Assembly (NCBI RefSeq): GCF_018388465.1
Contig: NZ_CP074404.1
Location: forward strand, 1,054,001 to 1,118,000
Reading direction: 5' to 3'
Length of the DNA: 64,000 nucleotides
Source: Cellulomonas fengjieae
GTDB taxonomy: Bacteria > Actinomycetota > Actinomycetes > Actinomycetales > Cellulomonadaceae
In this document: positions 9,023 to 18,259 of the stretch, in pieces
Position numbering within the stretch: position 1 is the first letter of the stretch
How the letters are laid out: every line of letters starts with the position of its first letter
Made by a program: the position numbers and the translations under genes
Notes under the pieces: model-generated
Told to the model about the DNA's origin: nothing
What the model saw: only the letters and a program-made list of their open reading frames with translations
Database searches by the model: none

Positions 9023-10390
9023 TTAGGGCTCCCGCGCGACCGTTTCGGCATCATCACCAGCGCGAGCATCTCGATGCTCCCTCTTGCGCTTGAACCGTGC
9101 GCCGATCACGTCGGCCGCGGCGCCGCGAACGGCCCGTGCCGCATCATCGGCGGCGACCTTCGCGCGCGGCGCGTCCGAGATTCCGTCGCCGTCGACGTCC
9201 ACGGCTCGGAAGACATCGGTAGCCCGGCCGACGGTCTCGGCCCCCAAGCGACCGGCGGCCGTGACGCTGACCGACGCTGAGGCGACCGCCTTGTCCCGCA
9301 TCTCGAGGGCGGCGTGGCTCCAGCGCTTGGCGTCAGATGATTCAAGGCCTGAGTCGATGCCAAGTCGCCCGCGGAAGTCGGCGACGCCGATGGCCACCCG
9401 GTTACTCGATCGGACGACGGCCGGCGCGTCGAACGGGTTGAGCAGGACTTTGGAGTTCGCTCTGTCGACGGTCACGCGCATCTGCTCGAGAAGGCGGGCC
9501 GTACAGCCACCGATGAGCGCGAGCCGGTTCTGGCGGGCTGCCTGCAGTCCGGCTCGATGGCTCTCAAGTTCGTCGGGCGACGCGTCGAGCACACGGTCGA
9601 GCTCGAGCACGGCGACTGCATCCTGAAGCTGGAACGTACGCGCGAGGACAGCGAGCCACTCGAGGACTTTCGGCTCGGCCTTCTTGGTCTCCTTGGCGAT
9701 GTCTCCAAGGTCCGCCTTCCTCTCAAGCTTCTCCGCGATCCCGTCGAGCTGGTGGATCGCATAGCCCTGCGTGCGTGCGATCGTCATCCCGGTCGCCTGC
9801 ACCTTCGACCACGTGACTTCGGAGACCCGCCCGACCTGACCGCGGACGATGAGGGCCTCCTCGATGATCAGGTCGACGCCGATCATGTCCGCCAGCACGG
9901 CGACCTTCTGGCCGCGCAAGATGTCGTCGACCTTCTCATTGATCTCCTGGAGGTATTCGACGATCTCGTCCATCTGCTCCTGCATAGCGCGCTGCTGCAT
10001 CATCGTCGACAGCGCGGAAAGAGCGAATGGTCCGGTCAGCAGTGCGGTCGGAGCTTGCGAGATCTGGAGCCACTGCTTGATGTCGCCGCGTTGCCCGACC
10101 ATGGCGTGGCTGACACCCGGGTTCTTCGTCGCCATGAGTCCGTACTTCCTGACGGCCTCGGCGGACTCCGCGGTGAGCTTCACCCAGCGTCCAGAGTTGG
10201 CTGCGAGGTCCGCACCGACCTGTCCAGCGGTCGCGGCATTCGACGTGAACGACCGCAAGCGGTGCATGTCGAGCTCCTTCGATGGCACCCGGTCCAGCCC
10301 GGCCGAGAGGAAGAACCGCTCGATGTCGGTCGAACTGCCGATGATCGCAATGCCGTCGCCGTCGCTCACGAGCTCGATCTCGCTGCCCAT
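9023..10390 (-). CDS. Unknown protein, defence-island member, partly coiled coil
   Basis: About 455 residues; I do not recognise the family. ATG at 10390 is chosen because AAGGAG lies 6 nt upstream; the open frame extends further but without a better site. The middle has a hydrophobic stretch (ALLTGPFALSALSTMM, about residues 118-133), possibly one membrane helix or a buried helix, followed by a charged helical segment with repeated E/D/K/Q (EQMDEIVEYLQEINEKVDD). The C-terminal part is Ala/Arg rich and contains a Dx[DN]xDG-like sequence (DVDGDGISD) resembling a calcium-binding loop. It lies between the GmrSD-like gene and Zorya, divergent from zorA. A defence role is inferred only from position. 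Confidence 0.75.
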   Translation of the reverse strand: MGSEIELVSDGDGIAIIGSSTDIERFFLSAGLDRVPSKELDMHRLRSFTSNAATAGQVGADLAANSGRWVKLTAESAEAVRKYGLMATKNPGVSHAMVGQRGDIKQWLQISQAPTALLTGPFALSALSTMMQQRAMQEQMDEIVEYLQEINEKVDDILRGQKVAVLADMIGVDLIIEEALIVRGQVGRVSEVTWSKVQATGMTIARTQGYAIHQLDGIAEKLERKADLGDIAKETKKAEPKVLEWLAVLARTFQLQDAVAVLELDRVLDASPDELESHRAGLQAARQNRLALIGGCTARLLEQMRVTVDRANSKVLLNPFDAPAVVRSSNRVAIGVADFRGRLGIDSGLESSDAKRWSHAALEMRDKAVASASVSVTAAGRLGAETVGRATDVFRAVDVDGDGISDAPRAKVAADDAARAVRGAAADVIGARFKRKREHRDARAGDDAETVAREP

Positions 10391-10788
10391 CACTGCTCCT
10401 TCTTCCGCGAGCGCCTGTGCACGCGAGTCGTGTGATTTGCGCCCGACGGTACTCGGCCACGGCAGTCGAATCCCGGGTATGGACTCGCGTCGCAGTCCCG
10501 GATTGTCGCAATGGCGACCGCCAGACTGTTGTGCGCGCCGCTGCGGTCGATAACTCATCGACAGCAGCACTTCCGCACGTCAGAAGGTGCGACTAGTGCA
10601 ACGGGTTCGCAAGCGTTGTTCTGAGTGGCCATCGCCAGTCCCCGCCTCCTGGTCTTCGCCTTCGAGCGTGGCGCCCGTCACCCAGACCGCACTCAAGGGG
10701 GTCCCCCGTTCGGCCGATAGCACCGAGGGCTACCGCGCGGTCGTGCGTGCGGCTCCAACGGTGATCTGCGACGGAAGTGACGTGACAT
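10391..10788. other. 398-bp divergent intergenic region upstream of zorA
   Basis: No convincing gene or RNA was found here. It must contain the promoters of the unknown minus-strand gene and of the Zorya operon. I see no clear -35/-10 pair that I would commit to and no strong long inverted repeat. Confidence 0.6.
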
Positions 10789-12480
10789 ATGAACGACGAG
10801 CCCGGCCTCGGCGGCATCCTGGTTCTGATCCTGCCGGACTTTGGGGCGCTGTTCGGCGGCGGCGTGGAGGCAGTCACTCCGGTCCTCGTGCTGATCATCG
10901 GCGGGCTCGCCGTCGGAGTCGGGGGCTTCGCGTGGCGTGAGGCGCAACGGGCCATCCGCCTCCTGACCGAATCGGCCGGCCCCGTCGACGGGGTGACGCA
11001 GGAAGACCTGTGGGCACGCCGCACGGAGATCGTCGAGAAGGCCAAGGCGTGCTCCCCACCAGTGGCCGACACGTGGCGCGAGTTCAACGAGACGCTGGTG
11101 AGCGACGGTCGGGCGCTGTTCAACACAGTGGAGGCGGCGGAGTTCTTTAACGAGCACCGCTTTGCCCCGCGGCTTGTCGGCAACCGGCTGCTACAGGCAG
11201 CCCCGACAGTCCTGACGATGCTCGGTCTGCTCGGGACGTTCATCGGGCTCACGGTCGGTCTTCGGGGTCTCGACCTGGGATCGTCAGCCGACGAGCTTCG
11301 TGGCGGTATCCAGACGCTCGTACACGGCGCATCGCTCGGGTTCACCGCCTCTCTGTGGGGCGTAGCGATGAGCCTGCTTACCAACGTCTTTGAGCGGTGG
11401 CAGGAACGCCGCGTCGTGAAGCGGGCTCAGGACCTGCAGTCACAGATCGATCACCTGTTCCGGATGCGTTCGCCGGAACAGTCCCTCTCGGACATCGCAG
11501 CCTCCTCGAAGGACTCGAACACGGCTCTGCAGGTGCTCCACGAGAAGATTGGCTCGGCCCTGCAAGAGTCCGTCAAGGGCGTCGGTGAAGAGACGGGCCG
11601 TGCGGTGACTCTGGCGATCCAAGAGGCGCTGGCGCCGGTCATGTCGGACCTTGCCAAGAGCGCGGCTGACCAGTCGGCCGACGTCTTCAAGGAGATCTCC
11701 GTTCAGCTCACCAAGTCGTTCAGCGAGATTGGCACATCGCTGGCTGGCGAGCTCAAGGCGTCCTCCGACTCGATGCGCGGCACGCTTGAATACATGGGCG
11801 AACAGCTCGCCCGACAGGCCGACCAACACCTCGCCCACATGACAGAGCTGCGGCGGACGACGACGGAGCAGATCACGGCGATGACCGCGGCGACGTCACG
11901 GCAGGTGGAGCTCCTCGACCGATCCCTGCCGCCGGTGGTCAGCGGTCTTGAGCGCGCCTCGTCGCTCGTCGGCGACGTGATGACCGGTATGGACGCCGCG
12001 ACGGAGAACCTTCGTGCGGTCGCGTCGGACCTCGGCAACGTCAGCACCGGGCTGGGATCGATGCTCGCCTCCGCCATCGGCACAATGACCGAGCTGAGCA
12101 GCAAGACCTTGGAGGCGGCGCGTGCCCTCGACGACCAGCGGGGTGCCGTTGGGGAGCTCACTGAACGGTCCGTCATTGCCGCCCGGCACCTGACCGAGGC
12201 GTCCGAGACGCTCAACGGCGGCTTCGTCGGGATGCGCTCGGCCCAGCAGGCGTTCCTGGAGGACCTCCAGCAGCAGCTGACGAAGCACTCCGCGGCCATG
12301 TCGGGGTGGCTCGCCACGTACGGAGCGCAGGTCAACCAGCAGACCGCGCACCGAATGAGCGAGTGGAATGCCCACACCGAGGCGTTCACCAACCACATGC
12401 TCCAGGCCACGTCGGCCCTCTCGGACGCCATCGACGAGCTCGGAACCCCGCGCGCGGTGGAGCAAGGCACCTCAGCATGA
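10789..12480 (+). CDS. zorA: Zorya defence protein ZorA (MotA/ExbB/TolQ-like channel subunit)
   Basis: Inner-membrane subunit of the Zorya anti-phage machine, related to flagellar MotA stators. 563 residues. Membrane segments are visible at about 25-47, 137-158 and 180-200, the last two carrying the conserved MotA/ExbB-like stretch (MLGLLGTFIGLTVG, then GASLGFTASLWGV). After residue 205 comes a long helical tail of more than 350 residues rich in A, E, Q and S, matching the long cytoplasmic tail of ZorA proposed to pass the signal from the envelope. ATG 10789 has a weak GGAAGTGA upstream. The gene overlaps zorB by ATGA. The set zorA-B-C-D defines type I Zorya. Confidence 0.92.
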   Translation: MNDEPGLGGILVLILPDFGALFGGGVEAVTPVLVLIIGGLAVGVGGFAWREAQRAIRLLTESAGPVDGVTQEDLWARRTEIVEKAKACSPPVADTWREFNETLVSDGRALFNTVEAAEFFNEHRFAPRLVGNRLLQAAPTVLTMLGLLGTFIGLTVGLRGLDLGSSADELRGGIQTLVHGASLGFTASLWGVAMSLLTNVFERWQERRVVKRAQDLQSQIDHLFRMRSPEQSLSDIAASSKDSNTALQVLHEKIGSALQESVKGVGEETGRAVTLAIQEALAPVMSDLAKSAADQSADVFKEISVQLTKSFSEIGTSLAGELKASSDSMRGTLEYMGEQLARQADQHLAHMTELRRTTTEQITAMTAATSRQVELLDRSLPPVVSGLERASSLVGDVMTGMDAATENLRAVASDLGNVSTGLGSMLASAIGTMTELSSKTLEAARALDDQRGAVGELTERSVIAARHLTEASETLNGGFVGMRSAQQAFLEDLQQQLTKHSAAMSGWLATYGAQVNQQTAHRMSEWNAHTEAFTNHMLQATSALSDAIDELGTPRAVEQGTSA

Positions 12481-13283
12481 GTTCGCGCATGCTCCGACGC
12501 AGACGCCCGCAGGAGAGCGCAGAAGAGACCGTTTGGATCTCCTTCTCCGACCTGATGACGGCACTGCTCACGGTCTTCATGCTGGCGGCCGTCGCCCTCG
12601 TCTTCACGCTCACCCAGGAGCAGTCCGCTCTCGAGGAGGTGCGTGCGGAGGCAGAGCAGGCAAAGGCCGATGCGCAGGCGGCACAGGAGCGGGGCGATCG
12701 GTTCGACGCCATGCTCGGCAGCCTGAGCACGAGTGAACACGTCCGTGCGGCGATGGTCGCGGAGATCCGCGATGCCCTCGCCGCGCAGGGCATCGCAGTC
12801 GAGGTGGATGCTGCTCACACCGTCATCCGCGTGCCCGTGGAACTCCTCGGCTTCGAGAGCGGCTCGTCGGAGATCCAGCCGCAGCACGAGGGAAGTGCGA
12901 TCACGATCGGGAACGTGATTGCGGAAGTCCTTGTCAAGGACGGGCGCTACGGCGAGCTCGACACCGTGTTCGTCGAGGGCCACACGGACGACGTCCGCAT
13001 GGACAGTCTGCACGGCGGCAACTGGGGCCTGTCGGCTAACCGTGCGATCTCGCTGTGGCGGCTGTGGGAAGACCGGCTGCCCACTGGACTGGGTGGCCTC
13101 GTAGGGCACTCCGGTGAACGGCTCTTCTCCGTCTCCGGTTACGCCGAGACGCGCCCGATCAACGTGGTGCAGACCACCGACGAGGAGCGCGCAGCGAACC
13201 GGCGTATCGACATCCGTTTCACCGAGCACAGGTTCTCCGAGCAGGAGCTTGCGGCGATCCGGGAGGGTACGGGCGGCGCATGA
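12477..13283 (+). CDS. zorB: Zorya defence protein ZorB (MotB/OmpA-like)
   Basis: 268 residues. A short cytoplasmic N-terminus leads into one membrane helix (about 20-45) with the MotB-type proton-binding aspartate, D25 in WISFSDLMTALL. A coiled linker follows, then an OmpA-like peptidoglycan-binding domain (EGHTDD, NWGLSANRA, GYAETRPIN, NRRIDIRF) at about 160-255. By family knowledge ZorA5B2 forms a proton-driven motor anchored in the cell wall that senses phage entry. Start ATG 12477 overlaps the zorA stop; the stop overlaps the zorC start. All key motifs are present, so it looks active. Confidence 0.94.
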   Translation: MSSRMLRRRRPQESAEETVWISFSDLMTALLTVFMLAAVALVFTLTQEQSALEEVRAEAEQAKADAQAAQERGDRFDAMLGSLSTSEHVRAAMVAEIRDALAAQGIAVEVDAAHTVIRVPVELLGFESGSSEIQPQHEGSAITIGNVIAEVLVKDGRYGELDTVFVEGHTDDVRMDSLHGGNWGLSANRAISLWRLWEDRLPTGLGGLVGHSGERLFSVSGYAETRPINVVQTTDEERAANRRIDIRFTEHRFSEQELAAIREGTGGA

Positions 13284-14791
13284 GGACCACACTGCTCGAT
13301 CTTCCGGCTCCGAGCCTGACCCTGCCGCCTTGGAGTCGTGCAGTGCACACCACGTGGTCGCGGCGGGCCGAACGAGCGTCCGCGCTAAGCCGGGGCGCGG
13401 GCACTGGGCGGCATTTCGAAGTGTTGCTTTCGGAGGCGAGGTCGCTGCTCGAGGCCGGCGATACTGATCGGATCGTGGGGCGAGCCGGAGACCGACGGTT
13501 CCTGCGAGCCGTGCTCACGGTCTGGAACGACGACGCCGACCTCGCGCGGCGGACGATGGTGCCGTCGCTGTTGGGGGCGATGCGCCCGAGCGGTGGGTAC
13601 TCCCGGCTCACGACCATCACGGCGGCGGTGCTTCTGTTCGAACACTTCGACACCCTCGACGAGTGGCATCACGGGCTGTTCGATGCCCTCTGCACCTTCG
13701 TCCGGGATGCCGTCGCCACGCAGACGGTGCGTCGGACGAGCGATCTCGTGGAGGTGCTGCGGTCCTGCGATGCTCTCCTTCTCGAACGTGAAGGGCCGCG
13801 ACGGCTGGCGGATCATCTGGTGACGGTCAGGTCCGAGCCCGTCTTGTGGTTCAAGGAGAACCACCTGGGCTCCTACGCCGACAGCCGCCTGGGCCGCGTG
13901 ATCAGGGATGCGTTCTACCTCGCGTGGATCGCCGCGGTCGACGCCGAGCGTGGCGAGCACCGATATCTCAGACATATCACCTCTGAGGTCGTCGCCCGGC
14001 AGCGCAGCGAGACAACCGATGCTGACGGCCGGTACTTCGGACACCACGTGCTGGAGGCGCTGACCGCGAAGCAGACGCGCCATCCGAGTGCGTCGTGGCT
14101 TGAGGCGGTGCTCGCGATCGGCGGGGACCCCCGCATGCGCGAAACCGATGAGTGGCAGAGGTGGTGGCCCGGCGTTTCTTCGTCCGGCTTGACGCGAGCA
14201 ACGCGCTGGATGCAGGGCGTCAATCTGACGGCCTTCCTCGACGGAGTCGAGGCGTACGCGAGGAACACCTACAACAGTGACATGCAGCGCATGCTCGAGC
14301 GCCGCCGCCGCTTCCTCACCGGGCTCTATGAGCAGGACCGCATTGATGACGTGCGGCTGATCCTCGGAGACGACATCCGGACTTGGATCCGACGCAACGT
14401 TCCTGCCGCGGCCCAGGGTGACATCAGCCGCCTCAGTGACACGGATAGACAGGAAACGGCGGTCATCTACGTGGAGTGCGACACCTTCTCCCTCGTGGAG
14501 GGATCCCACAACTTCAAGCTGCACGTGTACGCGGGCGGTCAGCTACCGGAACTCAGCGACCGTCGGACGACCTCGTTCAGCGCCGGTGAACTCCGCATTG
14601 CGATTCCGAACCGATTCCAGCGGACGCACGGCGAAGCCAACTTCGACGCGTTCGCACACGACATCGCCGGCGCGTGGCTGAGGAAGGCCTTGGACTTCTT
14701 GCGCAGCCGTGGCGTCCGCCTCGACGAAAGGGCCCTGATGACGGCCCCCGACTACACCGAGTTGGCGATCCGCCGAGCCCGGATCTTCTGA
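13280..14791 (+). CDS. zorC: Zorya defence protein ZorC (EH_Signature domain)
   Basis: 503 residues, soluble, helical, rich in R, E and W. Identified mainly by position between zorB and a SNF2 gene and by a C-terminal part resembling the EH_Signature family (the RWMQGVNLTAFLDGVEAY region, then the NFKLHVYAGG region). In type I Zorya ZorC binds DNA and works with ZorD as effector. ATG 13280 overlaps zorB by ATGA, and its stop lies one base before the zorD GTG, so translation is coupled. I cannot point to catalytic residues. Confidence 0.85.
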   Translation: MRTTLLDLPAPSLTLPPWSRAVHTTWSRRAERASALSRGAGTGRHFEVLLSEARSLLEAGDTDRIVGRAGDRRFLRAVLTVWNDDADLARRTMVPSLLGAMRPSGGYSRLTTITAAVLLFEHFDTLDEWHHGLFDALCTFVRDAVATQTVRRTSDLVEVLRSCDALLLEREGPRRLADHLVTVRSEPVLWFKENHLGSYADSRLGRVIRDAFYLAWIAAVDAERGEHRYLRHITSEVVARQRSETTDADGRYFGHHVLEALTAKQTRHPSASWLEAVLAIGGDPRMRETDEWQRWWPGVSSSGLTRATRWMQGVNLTAFLDGVEAYARNTYNSDMQRMLERRRRFLTGLYEQDRIDDVRLILGDDIRTWIRRNVPAAAQGDISRLSDTDRQETAVIYVECDTFSLVEGSHNFKLHVYAGGQLPELSDRRTTSFSAGELRIAIPNRFQRTHGEANFDAFAHDIAGAWLRKALDFLRSRGVRLDERALMTAPDYTELAIRRARIF

Positions 14792-14792
14792 C

Positions 14793-17700
14793 GTGGGCTT
14801 CATCGACCGGATCCGCCGCAACAAGTCGGCCGCCCCTGACGACGACTTCTCGCCCATGCCGGGCTTCCGCGTCGACTTTGGCGAGGAGACCCGATTCATC
14901 GCCGACGTCGAGGCCCTGACGCTCATGCGGGCGGGCCGCGCGCAGCGCACCGCACAGGAGCAGTACTACGTGCTCGACGCGCTCGCAGATGACGGCCGCG
15001 GCACCGCGCACGCCGATGGCTTCACCCTGTCGGCCGAGGAGATCTGTCGGCTGGACACATCGGATGCTGCTGTCCTGAATCTCCCACCTCGCTATACGGG
15101 CAAGATCTCGACAACGGTCCACCACTGGACAGCGTCGAAGGGCTTCCGGGTCGAGGTCGAGCTGTACGCGGGGGCCTACCCGGCGCCCGTGCAGCGCAGG
15201 GGACCGGCCGTTCGCGTAGGCGCCCAGGTCTACCGCGCCAGCGTGCCGCTGCTCCGCACCTTGCACGCCCTCGAGACGCACGCGGCGTTGCCAGCCGACG
15301 CGAGGACCGAGGCTCGGAACGTGGGGCTGGTCGCCGAGCTCCAGACGGCGCAGCAGCTCGCTGCCTCCGATGACCCAGAGGTGCGGGACGGCGACTTCCG
15401 CCTCCGGCTCGGTGGTCTCGACAGCTTCCGCACGGTCACGCCGACCTCGGTCGGCCTCCTGGTGGAGCCCCAGCCGGACGGTTCCCTGCACGTCGAGCCT
15501 GACCTTGGGCCGGACGTCGACCGCGAGCTCATCCGTAAGCGCTGGCAGCAGCTCGACACATCGGCCGGGAGCGCCCAGACGGGCGGGGATGGCCCAGACT
15601 CTGCCGTGCTCCGCGCGGAGCACGATCTTGTGCTGCTCGAACCGCACGTTATCGATGGCATCCGCGAAGTCAGGAGCCGCCCACACATCCCTGCCGGCGA
15701 GGTTCGACAGTTCCTGGAGGCGCCCGGCTCGTACTACGACCCGGGCACGGTCGACGTCGACATCCGATTCGGCGTCCGGGTCGCAGGACTCGGCGTGATC
15801 GCTCCCGTCACCTTCACGGAGGCCCAGACCAGTGGCCTCGCCTGGTTCGGAGAGATCGGCGCCGTCTCGCCACCTGAGGCGCTCGCGGGCGTCGCACAGA
15901 CGCCGAGGGAACAGACGCGAGTCGAGCAGGACGTCACCCATGCCTGGGATCGCGGGGAGGCCGTGCTCACCGTGGGTGAGCAGGTCGTCGATATTGCCGA
16001 TCGCAGCCGCGTGCAGGAGGCGCTGACCGAGTCACGTCGCAGGATCGAGGCTCTGACAGTCGACGATGAGGCCGGCGACCCGTTGCAGGAGCCAGTGCCG
16101 TCCGACCGGCAGGTCACCGTCGGAATGCACATCCGTGATGCCGGGAACGTGGCGGACCGGCTGCGGGCGCAGGCACGCGAAGCCCGCCCGCGCGTTCCCG
16201 TCGACCTCGCCTCCCTGCGACGCCGGCCGTACGCACATCAGATTGCTGGCATCGAATGGATGGCGGGCCTCATGCAGGCGGCACACGGATCGCCGGCAGG
16301 AGATCCGGGGACCATCCAAGGAGCGCTCCTCGCGGACGACATGGGACTCGGGAAAACCTTCATGGTGCTCGTGGCACTCGCAGATTCGCAGCGGGCGCAG
16401 ACCGCGTCCGGCCAGCAACCGCAGCCCGTCCTCGGCGTCATGCCTGTCGCCCTGCTGGAGAACTGGCTCCAGGAGATCGAGGCCACCTTCGGCACGAGGA
16501 ACGGCCCATTCGCCGACATCGTCGTGCTTCAAGGTTCTGGCCTTGCGGACTACCGACTGCGCGGCGCGACGCGCGAGACGGCAGCGAGTCTGGACGACCT
16601 TGACGAGCACGGCATGGTGCGGGCGGATCGGATCCACGCGTCGCTGCGGGTCGGCGCCGAATGGGGCGAGGCCCGGCTCGACCGACCCGGCGTCCTGGTT
16701 CTGACTACCTACGAGACCTTGCGCCGGTACCAGGTGTCGCTCGGTCTCGTTGACTGGGGTGTCGTCATCCTCGACGAGGCCCAGGCGACCAAGAACCCGG
16801 AGATCCTTGCGACACGCGCCGCCAAGGCACTCAAGGCACGGTTCAAGTTGCTGGCAACTGGCACCCCTGTCGAAAACTCCCTGCGTGACTTCTGGTCGCT
16901 GGTCGACACCGCCCAACCGGGGTTGCTAGGGGCCTGGGCGCAGTTCGAAGAGGACTGGGTCACTCCGATGCAGGGCGCAACTGGAGAAGAGCACCAACGA
17001 CTGGGACGAGCCCTGCGCGACGCGGTCGGCGACTTCATGCTTCGTCGGATCAAGGAGGACCACCTCACCGACCTGCCGCCGAAGCACATCCACCGCTACC
17101 CGCAGCTCATGCCGTCGATCCAGGTCGACGCTTACGACGAGGTCCTCACGGACTACCGTGCGGAAAAGGGCGGCGCAGGCGCGGCCCTGCGGACCCTGCA
17201 CGCACTCTCCGACGTCTCCCTCCACCCAGGGCTGCGCTTCGGCGCCCTCGATGCGGACCCGGCTCTTGTGCGTCACTCCGCTCGCACGCTCGTCACTGTG
17301 CGTGACGTTCTCGACGGTGTCCGTGACTCAGGCGAGAAGGCGATCATCTTCGCCAAGCGCAAGGAGCTGCAGCGCGCCCTGCGCCTGTGGCTGGGGCAGC
17401 TCTACGGCCTGCCCATTGAGGTGGTCAACGGCGACACCGCGGCGACCGGCCTCGGTGAGACGCGGATGCACAAGATCCGCCAGTTCGAGGCCCGCGAGGG
17501 CTTCAACGTGATCATCATGTCGCCGCTCGCCGTCGGGGTGGGGCTCACCGTCGTTGGCGCCAACCACGCCATCCATCTCGAACGGCATTGGAACCCCGCC
17601 AAGGAGGCGCAGGCGACCGACCGTATTCACCGCATCGGGCAGCGGCGCGAGGTTCACGTCCATTACCCGATCGCACTGCACCCCGGCGTCCGATCATTCG

Positions 17701-17810
17701 ACGAGAACCTCGATGAGCTCCTCGAGCGGAAGGTAGCGCTGCGGGACGCCGTCGTCGTGCCGCAGGAAGTGACCCAAGAAGAGCTGGAACGGGTACTGGG
17801 TTTGGTCTGA
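14793..17810 (+). CDS. zorD: Zorya defence protein ZorD (SNF2-type helicase/nuclease)
   Basis: 1005 residues. The N-terminal half (about 1-450) has no motif I recognise. The C-terminal half is a full SNF2 ATPase: ADDMGLGKT (about 512-520), DEAQ (about 660), ATGTPVENSLRDFWSL, and the last motif DRIHRIGQRR (about 943-952) after ERHWNPAKE. By family knowledge ZorD degrades or remodels invading DNA in type I Zorya. GTG start at 14793 one base after the zorC stop. The gene ends at 17810 and closes the operon. Length and motifs agree with the family; no damage seen. Confidence 0.92.
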   Translation: MGFIDRIRRNKSAAPDDDFSPMPGFRVDFGEETRFIADVEALTLMRAGRAQRTAQEQYYVLDALADDGRGTAHADGFTLSAEEICRLDTSDAAVLNLPPRYTGKISTTVHHWTASKGFRVEVELYAGAYPAPVQRRGPAVRVGAQVYRASVPLLRTLHALETHAALPADARTEARNVGLVAELQTAQQLAASDDPEVRDGDFRLRLGGLDSFRTVTPTSVGLLVEPQPDGSLHVEPDLGPDVDRELIRKRWQQLDTSAGSAQTGGDGPDSAVLRAEHDLVLLEPHVIDGIREVRSRPHIPAGEVRQFLEAPGSYYDPGTVDVDIRFGVRVAGLGVIAPVTFTEAQTSGLAWFGEIGAVSPPEALAGVAQTPREQTRVEQDVTHAWDRGEAVLTVGEQVVDIADRSRVQEALTESRRRIEALTVDDEAGDPLQEPVPSDRQVTVGMHIRDAGNVADRLRAQAREARPRVPVDLASLRRRPYAHQIAGIEWMAGLMQAAHGSPAGDPGTIQGALLADDMGLGKTFMVLVALADSQRAQTASGQQPQPVLGVMPVALLENWLQEIEATFGTRNGPFADIVVLQGSGLADYRLRGATRETAASLDDLDEHGMVRADRIHASLRVGAEWGEARLDRPGVLVLTTYETLRRYQVSLGLVDWGVVILDEAQATKNPEILATRAAKALKARFKLLATGTPVENSLRDFWSLVDTAQPGLLGAWAQFEEDWVTPMQGATGEEHQRLGRALRDAVGDFMLRRIKEDHLTDLPPKHIHRYPQLMPSIQVDAYDEVLTDYRAEKGGAGAALRTLHALSDVSLHPGLRFGALDADPALVRHSARTLVTVRDVLDGVRDSGEKAIIFAKRKELQRALRLWLGQLYGLPIEVVNGDTAATGLGETRMHKIRQFEAREGFNVIIMSPLAVGVGLTVVGANHAIHLERHWNPAKEAQATDRIHRIGQRREVHVHYPIALHPGVRSFDENLDELLERKVALRDAVVVPQEVTQEELERVLGLV

Positions 17811-17838
17811 GCCCTCGCGGGAGCGAACCCTGCTGCCG

Positions 17839-18173
17839 TTACGCCTCACTCTGCGCGCGGTGCCGAAACCTTGCGTACCGCCACGACATCGCATCTGCAT
17901 GCGGGTACGGCACTCCCGCGCGTAGCTGAAGAGCCGTCAGTCGCAGATCGTCCGGTTTGATGCGGGGGTCAAGCTCGATGCTTCCGGACCCTGGATTGAG
18001 CGCCCAGAGGCCGGCGTCGAAGGCTCTGTGCAGAGTCGCTGTCAGCAGGATGCCGTTGCGCCCATCGTCGGGCCGCAGTCGGCAACCGGGATGACATGGG
18101 CCGCGTCGAGCACTTCCTTCACCGGGATACCGGTGGTGGCGCATCGTGCCTCGATGGCGATCTTCATCCGCAT
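17839..18173 (-). pseudogene. HNH endonuclease remnant (HNH_2-like), frameshifted
   Basis: The minus strand reads an HNH core in two frames. The first part, from ATG 18173, contains the AAHVIP histidine motif. The second frame, ending at 17839, contains NGILLTATLHRAFDAGLW, giving the N and second H. The frames join around 18066-18075, where one missing base would restore GPDDGRNGI. The N-terminal part before the HNH core is very short, so the gene is also truncated at its 5' end. Type II Zorya systems use an HNH protein (ZorE), but this fragment belongs to a different layout and lies convergent to zorD. It may instead be the tail of another restriction enzyme. Confidence 0.75.
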
Positions 18174-18259
18174 GCGCGGCACGCCGGCGGCGGCAGGGAT
18201 CACCCATCTATCGCACCCAGCGTTCAGCCGGCTTCGGGTAAATCGACGGCGTCCGTCGC

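Noticed and set aside
9167..9220. EF-hand-like DVDGDGISD taken as proof of a calcium-binding protein
   Set aside because: A single loop in a low-complexity tail without the flanking helices is not enough to name a function.
11703..13292. 529-residue minus-strand frame over zorA/zorB
   Set aside because: Antisense shadow of the Zorya genes; no family, no ribosome binding site.
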